A stretch of DNA of 47,712 bases, from contig CALDUB010000195.1 of the NCBI GenBank assembly GCA_937923465.1, positions 1 to 47,712 on the forward strand, given 5' to 3'. This DNA is from an uncultured Saprospiraceae bacterium. GTDB taxonomy: Bacteria > Bacteroidota > Bacteroidia > Chitinophagales > Saprospiraceae. The notes beneath the pieces are model-generated. The model made no database searches, had not been told where the DNA came from, and saw nothing but the letters and a program-made list of their open reading frames with translations. Numbering within the stretch: position 1 is the stretch's first letter; each line of letters begins with the position of its first letter. The position numbers were made by a program, and so were the translations under genes. This document shows positions 42,813 through 47,712 of the stretch, one piece after another.

Positions 42813-43598
42813 GTGTCAGCAGAAGTTCAAAATTCATATACGATAAGATTGCCGCAATTTGAAGGACCCTTCGATTTGCTCCTCTTTTTTATTGAGCGGG
42901 ATGAACTGGATATTCATGACATTCCAATAGCTACTATTACTGACAATTTTTTGGAGTATATCCGAGAAATGGAAAGAATGAATATTGACTTGGCAAGTGA
43001 ATTTATTTTAGTGGCGGCGACTTTATGTCGCATCAAAGCTAAATTATTAATACCACGTAAGCCTGTCGATGAAGAAGGCAACGAAATAGACCCTCGAGAA
43101 GAATTGGTGGCGCGCCTCATGGAGTACAAACGTTACAAAAGCGTTTTGGAGGAATTAGCAGATTTGGAGAATGTGCGTGCTCATCGAGAGAGTCGAGGAA
43201 ATATTAGCAAAGAACTAAAGCAAATAGCAACGAAAGCACTTGTTGACGTAGAGTTAGAAAGTGTGACTTTGTTTAAATTATTGCGGGCGTACGAACGCGT
43301 ACTCGCTAATTTTGAAGACCGCTCGAAAAAGGTAACTGTACACCGCATTATGCAGTACGAGTATTCTATTCAGGGGCAGCAAAATTTCATTTTTACTAAG
43401 ATTCGCGACGGCAAAAAAGCCAAATTTTCGGGAATTTTTGGAAACTGTGAAAATCGCATTCATGCAATCGTTACTTTTTTAGCTTTATTAGAATTGCTAA
43501 ATCTCCATAAATTAGGGATGACACAAGGTGAAGGAATAAATAACTTTTGGATACATGAGTATCAGGAAGAGCCAAGTACAAGGGACGAAGAAGAATAA
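42813..43598 (+). CDS. scpA: Segregation and condensation protein A
   Basis: This is the kleisin subunit that bridges SMC heads with ScpB in chromosome condensation. It has 261 residues from the GTG at 42813 (MSAEVQNSYTIRLPQFEGPFDLLLFFIERDELD...). The N-terminal kleisin motif FEGPFDLLLFFIERDELDIHDIPIATITD and the C-terminal winged helix (AIVTFLALLELLNLHKL) are present. An in-frame ATG at 42687 would add 42 residues that translate the promoter region and octamer tract, so it is rejected. scpB is not in the window. Confidence 0.93.
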   Translation: MSAEVQNSYTIRLPQFEGPFDLLLFFIERDELDIHDIPIATITDNFLEYIREMERMNIDLASEFILVAATLCRIKAKLLIPRKPVDEEGNEIDPREELVARLMEYKRYKSVLEELADLENVRAHRESRGNISKELKQIATKALVDVELESVTLFKLLRAYERVLANFEDRSKKVTVHRIMQYEYSIQGQQNFIFTKIRDGKKAKFSGIFGNCENRIHAIVTFLALLELLNLHKLGMTQGEGINNFWIHEYQEEPSTRDEEE

Positions 43599-43763
43599 GT
43601 AGATTATGAGTTAAATATGTTTAAAAATAGAAATGAAACTAGCTTTAGTTAGTGAAATTTAATTCTATTTTTTAATTTTTCACTCTGTAAAGCTGCAAAA
43701 AACATCAATAAAGTGCGTGCAATCGAAATAACTCTAACAAAATAACAAAATAACTATTCATAG

Positions 43764-43795
43764 TTTGTTCTCTTCGGAAAATAATATTACCTTTG
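43764..43795 (+). promoter_or_regulatory. Promoter of rpmH
   Basis: TTTG (43764-43767), 20 bases, TACCTTTG (43788-43795) is a strong match. The leader is about 55 nt. Confidence 0.78.
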
Positions 43796-43856
43796 CCGCC
43801 CGAATAAAAGCACGGCGAGTCTAAGACTCATCATCGTGCACAAAAGATAATTTACA

Positions 43857-44018
43857 ATGAGTAAAAGAACATTTCAGCCTTCCAGAAGAAAACGTGCCAA
43901 CAAGCACGGGTTTCGCTCTCGTATGAAAACGAAAAACGGTCGTAAACTTTTAGCACGTCGTCGCGCAAAAGGACGTTTACGTTTGACTGTCTCTGACAGC
44001 ATGAGTGGTAAGAAATAA
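43857..44018 (+). CDS. rpmH: 50S ribosomal protein L34
   Basis: This is a 53-residue, very basic ribosomal protein of the large subunit. The sequence opens [20 protein letters not shown] and continues with [20 protein letters not shown], the L34 signature. The tail [13 protein letters not shown] is a little longer than in most bacteria, as seen in Bacteroidota. It has a strong promoter upstream, and rpmE2 follows after 83 bp. It is not beside dnaA/rnpA as in many bacteria. Confidence 0.97.
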   Translation: MSKRTFQPSRRKRANKHGFRSRMKTKNGRKLLARRRAKGRLRLTVSDSMSGKK

Positions 44019-44101
44019 TATAAAATAAGCATGGCAGTAATAGCAATGTAACCGTAGAGTTACCTCTTGTCGTGTCATAGATAACTTATAAAGCTTAAAG
44101 C

Positions 44102-44395
44102 ATGAAACAAGGAATTCATCCTGAAGAATATCGTACCGTAATTTTCAAAGATTTGTCTGCTGACGAATCTTTCATGGGTCGTTCTTGTACAGAGACTCGC
44201 GACACTATCACTTGGGAAGACGGCAAAGAGTACCCTCTAATCAAATTAGAAATCTCTTCTGCATCACACCCGTTCTTTACTGGTAAGATGAAATTCGTTG
44301 ATACGGCAGGTCGTATTGATAAATTTAACAAGAAATTTTCTAAGACTCGTTTCGCTAAGAAAGAAATGGACGAAGAAACAACGACTGAAGAGTAG
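44102..44395 (+). CDS. rpmE2: 50S ribosomal protein L31, type B
   Basis: This is a large-subunit ribosomal protein of 97 residues. MKQGIHPEEYRTVIFKDLSADESFMGRSC is the type B start, and SSASHPFFTGKMKFVDTAGRIDKFNKKF is the conserved core. It lacks the CxxC zinc motif of type A L31, so it is the zinc-independent form. The C-terminal acidic tail (KEMDEETTTEE) is typical for the phylum. It is probably co-transcribed with rpmH and is followed by a strong terminator. Confidence 0.96.
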   Translation: MKQGIHPEEYRTVIFKDLSADESFMGRSCTETRDTITWEDGKEYPLIKLEISSASHPFFTGKMKFVDTAGRIDKFNKKFSKTRFAKKEMDEETTTEE

Positions 44396-44414
44396 AATAA
44401 ATCTATTTTTCTTT

Positions 44415-44459
44415 CAAAAAGAAGTCTTAATTCCGATAACAGGAGTTAAGACTTTTTTT
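44415..44459 (+). terminator. Intrinsic terminator of rpmE2
   Basis: AAAAAGAAGTCTTAAtTCC, loop, GGAgTTAAGACTTTTTTT. The stem is about 14 bp with one mismatch and a T-run. Confidence 0.9.
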
Positions 44460-44596
44460 CGTTGCCTTTAATCTCGAGTTTTAAACTTGAAAAGATAATT
44501 TTTCCTTTTAAAAATAACATTTTTCCTTTCCTACACCTTAACTTCACGCCCTCTAAAGTGTTTTAGATATTATACAAGGATTTATCTCGTTTATTG

Positions 44597-44617
44597 TCTA
44601 AAGTCTAACATCTCTAT
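44597..44617. repeat. Short TCTAAnr heptamer tract before the GlmU-family gene
   Basis: The units TCTAAAG, TCTAACA and TCTCTAT end three bases before the ATG at 44621. It is the same word as the tracts at 26372, 27133, 28041 and 32296. Confidence 0.75.
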
Positions 44618-44620
44618 TTT

Positions 44621-45829
44621 ATGCAGACAAATAACATCATTCTCTTCGATAACGACGCCCGCGAGCGTCTTCTTCCATTGACATACACACGACCTGTCTG
44701 CGAATTGCGTGTTGGTATTCTAACCATCCGCGAAAAATGGGAACGTCATTTGGACGGTGAAGCCTCTTATATCACACAGGACTATCTATCAGATAAGTAC
44801 GATATAAAAATAGCAGAACTCAATTACATTATCAATGGTTCTGTATTACCCTCGGATGAATTGGTGGCAATCGTCAAAGATTTGCGAGTTAATCAAGCAC
44901 TGCTCCATAATGAGGAATTGATTGCGGCTAAATTAGACAAGACGCAGTTTGAGTACCTCATGGACAAGGATGAGGCAGAAGAAATGGAAGGTTTTGACCT
45001 TCAAGATATTCCATTTTTAAAAATTAATGATTTACACGACATCTTTTCGCTGAATGATGCAGCGATAAGAGATGATTTTAAGTTATTGACAAAGGGAAGA
45101 AAGTCTCAGCCAATCTCAGAGACAAATCGCGTTGTCGCTCCTGAAAATATTTTTTTAGAAGAAGGTGCAAGCGTTGAATGCTCTGTTTTAAATGCCGCTA
45201 CTGGTCCTATTTACATAGGAAAGAATGCACAAATAATGGAGGGCTGCTTGATTCGTGGAGGATTAGCTATGTGCGAAAATTCTACTTTGAAAATGGGCGC
45301 TAAAATCTATGGAGCAACAACCATTGGTCCTTGGTGTAAAGTAGGTGGAGAAGTCAATAATTCAGTATTACTGGCCTACTCTAGTAAAGGGCATGAAGGT
45401 TTCTTAGGAAATTCTGTCTTAGGTGAATGGTGTAATATTGGAGCAGATACGAACAACTCCAACTTGAAAAATAACTACGCAGAGGTTAAACTGTGGAACT
45501 ATGCTACAGAACGCTTTGAACTAACAGGCAAGCAATTCTGTGGATTAGTCTTAGGCGACCACACTAAATGCGGTATCAATACCATGTTCAATACCGGTAC
45601 GGTTGTCGGTGTCTCTGCCAATGTTTATGGCGGTGGTTTCCCACGTAATTTTATTCCTTCCTTTGCTTGGGGTGGCGCAGCAGGTATGACTACTTACAGG
45701 ACTGCTAAAGCTTTTGAAACGGCTGAACGCGTCATGGAAAGACGTGGAAAAGTACTGACTCCAGAAGATCGTTTGATACTCTTACGGGTGTTTGAAGATA
45801 GCGCGAAGTTTCGACGTTGGGAGACGTGA
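44621..45829 (+). CDS. GlmU-family sugar nucleotidyltransferase/acetyltransferase (Bacteroidota type)
   Basis: This 402-residue enzyme probably makes UDP-N-acetylglucosamine, the precursor for peptidoglycan and lipopolysaccharide. The N-terminus IILFDNDARERLLPLTYTRPVCELRVGILTIREKWE is the start of the alternative bacterial GlmU family rather than the classic LAAGxGTRM. The C-terminal half (about 180-360) is a left-handed beta-helix with hexapeptide repeats (AATGPIYIGKNAQIMEGCLIRGG, GAKIYGATTIGPWCKVGGE, GEWCNIGADTNNSNLKNN). It contains the only GATC I found in the window (45767-45770). Confidence 0.9.
   Translation: MQTNNIILFDNDARERLLPLTYTRPVCELRVGILTIREKWERHLDGEASYITQDYLSDKYDIKIAELNYIINGSVLPSDELVAIVKDLRVNQALLHNEELIAAKLDKTQFEYLMDKDEAEEMEGFDLQDIPFLKINDLHDIFSLNDAAIRDDFKLLTKGRKSQPISETNRVVAPENIFLEEGASVECSVLNAATGPIYIGKNAQIMEGCLIRGGLAMCENSTLKMGAKIYGATTIGPWCKVGGEVNNSVLLAYSSKGHEGFLGNSVLGEWCNIGADTNNSNLKNNYAEVKLWNYATERFELTGKQFCGLVLGDHTKCGINTMFNTGTVVGVSANVYGGGFPRNFIPSFAWGGAAGMTTYRTAKAFETAERVMERRGKVLTPEDRLILLRVFEDSAKFRRWET
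45767..45770. other. The only GATC tetramer seen in the window
   Basis: It lies within the 3' part of the GlmU-family gene (codons CCA GAA GAT CGT), about 340 bp from the 3' end of the D12 adenine methylase gene. A line-by-line reading of the rest of the window found no other GATC. Confidence 0.85.
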
Positions 45830-45830
45830 T

Positions 45831-45851
45831 GTACGATGTACGAATTACGAC
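45831..45851. repeat. Heptamer tract, (G/T)TACGAn word, after the GlmU-family stop
   Basis: The units GTACGAT, GTACGAA and TTACGAC begin one base after the stop codon. The word family is the same as at 3495-3536 and 5500-5527. Confidence 0.8.
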
Positions 45852-45872
45852 CGCTCTAACTTATGAATTAAG

Positions 45873-45913
45873 AAAAAGTGCTTAACAATTGATTTTGTTA
45901 AGCATTTTTTTTG
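45873..45913 (+). terminator. Intrinsic terminator of the GlmU-family gene
   Basis: AAAAAGTGCTTAACAA, loop TTGATT, TTGTTAAGCATTTTTTTT. The stem is about 13 bp with one bulge and a long T-run. In the rest of the gap (45914-46105) I see nothing I can name. Confidence 0.9.
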
Positions 45914-46105
45914 TCTCTGCTCTTTAATATTTTATCGATATTCGATAAAAATAATTTCATTTGTATCGAAATTCAATTCAAAACCAGTAAAATCTTGCTG
46001 CATCTTTGTATTGTCAAATGAATTGATACCTCACAAGAACACCATAATCCATAAAGCTAAAAAACACAAGCGGCAAAAAACCGCACAAGAATGAATGGTC
46101 TTTTT

Positions 46106-46960
46106 CTACGAGAGGTTTAACGTTTTTTGCGTTAAACCTTTCTTTTTTCTTTTCCCTTTTAGCTTGTAATTGGAAACAAATATCTCTTTCGCCTTTTGCT
46201 TACCGACGTCTCCCACATTTCGCATTCCATAGGTTAATTCCCAAGTATAAATATGCGCAAAATCAAAAAGCTCTCGAATATATGCGCTATTGTCATAGGT
46301 AATCAGCCATTTATGCGGACAATTCTTCATGGTTTCAGCAAATCTTTCATGGTCAAATCCCCTATGCATATTCCCATTTTTACCGTACAATCCTGCTTTT
46401 GTTGCGGAATAATACGGTGGGTCTAAAAAAAGAAATACCTCCTCCCCTGGTGCATTAACTATTTCTGCGAAATCCTGATTGGTAATCTCTACATTCTCTG
46501 TCAGGATAGTCGATAGATTCTCTGCTCGCAGAATGCTTGACTCCGTAAAACGCTTTTCAAATGCTTGTTTTGAGAAACCACCGCTTTCACTCGTCCCTGA
46601 GAATGTCAATCGATTCAAAATAAAAAACGCAGCCGCTTTTTGTAGGGAAGTAAATTCTTTTAAATTTTTAATCAGATACTTATGTAAGAGTTTTCCTTCT
46701 TGATATTCATCTTTCCACTGTCGTACTAATGCGATGACGGCATCAGGTTCTTCTTGTATTTTAGACCAAAAGCAGTACAATTCTGTATATAAATCATTCA
46801 CTTTAAATGTAGCTTCAGGATACATCTGTCGCAGACGCACAAAAATAGAACCTCCACCTAAGAAAGGTTCGCGGTATTCCTCAAAGGCGGGAATATGCGG
46901 TATTATTTGCTTTAAGGCACGACTTTTTCCGCCTGGATAACGGAGAGGACTTTTAATCAT
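46106..46960 (-). CDS. Solitary D12-class DNA adenine-N6 methyltransferase (Dam/DpnM type)
   Basis: It transfers methyl from SAM to adenine N6 in a specific DNA site. It has 284 residues. Motif X PLRYPGGKS is at 5-13, motif I EPFLGGGS at 31-38, the helical target-recognition segment FILNRLTFSGTSESGGFSK at 113-131, and catalytic motif IV DPPYY at 180-184. This order defines the D12 (alpha) class, whose known targets include GATC (Dam, DpnM), GATATC (EcoRV) and GGATG (FokI). No restriction gene is adjacent. GATC is almost absent from the window while GATATC and GGATG are present, which fits GATC as its target (inference). Confidence 0.9.
   Translation of the reverse strand: MIKSPLRYPGGKSRALKQIIPHIPAFEEYREPFLGGGSIFVRLRQMYPEATFKVNDLYTELYCFWSKIQEEPDAVIALVRQWKDEYQEGKLLHKYLIKNLKEFTSLQKAAAFFILNRLTFSGTSESGGFSKQAFEKRFTESSILRAENLSTILTENVEITNQDFAEIVNAPGEEVFLFLDPPYYSATKAGLYGKNGNMHRGFDHERFAETMKNCPHKWLITYDNSAYIRELFDFAHIYTWELTYGMRNVGDVGKQKAKEIFVSNYKLKGKRKKKGLTQKTLNLS
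46113..46147 (+). terminator. Terminator-like hairpin overlapping the 3' end of the methylase gene
   Basis: AGGTTTAACG (46113-46122) pairs perfectly with CGTTAAACCT (46130-46139), then TTTCTTTTTTC. The U-run is on the plus strand, so it would stop transcripts reading in from the GlmU-family side, although it encodes the last residues (KTLNLS) of the minus-strand methylase. Confidence 0.6.
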
Positions 46961-46981
46961 TTTTATATTTATGCATTTAAA

Positions 46982-47058
46982 CTTAGAAAGCTAAAATGCG
47001 GGTCTACTAAGCTTGGAAAGCGGAGTTACGGGTTCGGACTGAAATCCGAATTACGGTG
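46982..47058. repeat. Three degenerate ~30-bp direct repeats
   Basis: Copies begin CTTAGAAAGC (46982), CTTGGAAAGC (47012) and, more degenerate, CTGAAATCCG (47039), each ending in TGCGGGT, TTACGGGT or TTACGGTG. A TTCGGA/TCCGAA hairpin lies across copies 2 and 3. It stands between the divergent methylase and DUF1573 genes and could be a binding region. Confidence 0.5.
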
Positions 47059-47192
47059 CAATTTCTTAAAAAATCGTTATAGTTTACTAATCTTTGGTGA
47101 AATGTAAGCAATCTTTCGTCGTTATTATTGTAAGTCAGGATTTTTACTCCGATATTGAATTACTTATTCTAAGTCCCTAAAACACAATCGTC

Positions 47193-47576
47193 ATGAAATT
47201 TATCTTCACTTTATTTATCCTCTCGACCATTCTCTCTTCAAATATGAGTGCTCAATCCGCACGCGTCATAGAATGGGAGACGCCTCAGACGCATGAGTTT
47301 GGAGATTTAATTCAAGACGTACCTGTCGAACATTCTTTCGTTTTTAAAAATATCACAGACGAACCAATAACTATTGAAAACGTACGTACGACCTGCGGCT
47401 GTACTGTCCCTGATTGGTCTTACGAACCTATCCTTCCTGGCGCAACAAGTGAAATCAAAGTTGAATACGATGCTCATAAATTACAAGGATTTAGAAAACG
47501 CATCTTAGTATTTTTTTATGACCAGAAAAAAGGAGAAAAGCTTTATATCGAAGGTTATGTCGAAGAGACAGAATAA
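47193..47576 (+). CDS. DUF1573 exported protein
   Basis: This 127-residue protein has a signal peptide (1-20, MSAQ). The rest is one ASPM/MSP-like immunoglobulin-type beta-sandwich with the DUF1573 hallmark HEFGDLIQDVPVEHSFVFKNITDEPITIENVRTTCGCTVPDWSYEPILPGATSEIKVEYD, including the conserved TTCGCTVP. The family is abundant in Bacteroidota and its role is unknown. It ends without a sorting domain. Confidence 0.93.
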   Translation: MKFIFTLFILSTILSSNMSAQSARVIEWETPQTHEFGDLIQDVPVEHSFVFKNITDEPITIENVRTTCGCTVPDWSYEPILPGATSEIKVEYDAHKLQGFRKRILVFFYDQKKGEKLYIEGYVEETE

Positions 47577-47712
47577 AACTCGACTTAATTTTTTTCTCAT
47601 TCTCCAGACTAATCTCCCTCTTTTACAAATTCTGCAATGCCTGATTTACCAAAATATAAGACATCACAAACAACCAAAAGCACTATTTTCCGTAGATAAC
47701 AATAGAATAAAG
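47577..47712. other. Window end, no feature seen
   Basis: No convincing gene, terminator or repeat. A short open frame runs off the end on the minus strand but is too short to assign. Confidence 0.5.

Noticed and set aside
47000-47060. tRNA or riboswitch
   Set aside because: GGTTCGGA...TCC resembles a T-arm, but no acceptor or anticodon arm can be built, and no known riboswitch core is visible.
47577-47712. Partial gene on the minus strand running off the window end
   Set aside because: The open stretch is under 40 codons with no recognisable protein pattern.

Overview
The window looks like chromosome of a Bacteroidota bacterium, most probably of the Saprospirales/Saprospiraceae type (inference). 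The evidence is an F-type ATP synthase subunit a with a signal peptide and a long periplasmic extension, proteins ending in type IX secretion (T9SS) sorting domains, a FecR/STN pair, a proline-rich TonB, DUF1573, DUF3108 and DUF2807 (GIN) proteins, and several promoters of the Bacteroidota form TTTG-N18-21-TAnnTTTG. No rRNA, tRNA, CRISPR array, insertion sequence or prophage was seen. Most genes are housekeeping or envelope functions.

Layout. 1-815: a small lipoprotein gene beside a palindromic repeat. 815-6842 (minus): ATP synthase operon atpB-E-F-H-A-G, with beta and epsilon encoded elsewhere and unusually wide gaps filled with repeats. 7528-14155: a site-2 protease with CBS domains, TonB, VanZ-like, GcvH, a DUF3108 protein and an M48 protease. 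14220-24076: a secreted protein of unknown function, a flippase-like membrane protein, a TPR/beta-propeller/SPOR envelope protein, PurN, DUF2007, a UMF1-type transporter, a degenerate amidohydrolase and a T9SS cargo protein. 24533-32274: an Omp28/thioredoxin-like T9SS cargo, an O-methyltransferase, an MtfA-like protein, UvrB, a double-OmpA protein and a membrane protein. 32711-40997: a duplicated TlpA-like thioredoxin protein, then a FecR / STN / outer-membrane / GIN-lipoprotein cluster without a sigma factor. 41273-47576: HU, an RsmI-like methyltransferase, ScpA, ribosomal proteins L34 and L31, a GlmU-family enzyme, a solitary D12-class DNA adenine methylase and a DUF1573 protein.

Three observations stand out. 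(1) Reading the whole window by eye I found only one GATC (45767-45770), where roughly 150 would be expected by chance. The window also carries a solitary adenine methylase of the Dam/DpnM class, so a GATC-directed modification or restriction history is the leading explanation. (2) The gaps between genes are filled with degenerate tandem 'words' of 7 bases (sometimes 8 or 9). Each gap mostly uses one word family (TCTAAnr, CGTAnnT, TGAAATA, AACGGTT/GACGGTT, rTTrTArm and others). The tracts often start at a stop codon or end just before a start codon, and many are paired head-to-head as large dyads. They recall the short tandemly repeated sequences of cyanobacteria, but with many words in one genome. 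(3) Several families of long palindromic elements sit in the same gaps: a 67-bp core present twice, two related ~160-bp palindromes, and an inverted pair of units with GTGTCnGACAC ends. Some may be non-autonomous mobile elements.

Coordinates and motifs were read by hand. No database search, folding program or composition count was run, so family assignments rest on recognised motifs and statistical claims are estimates.
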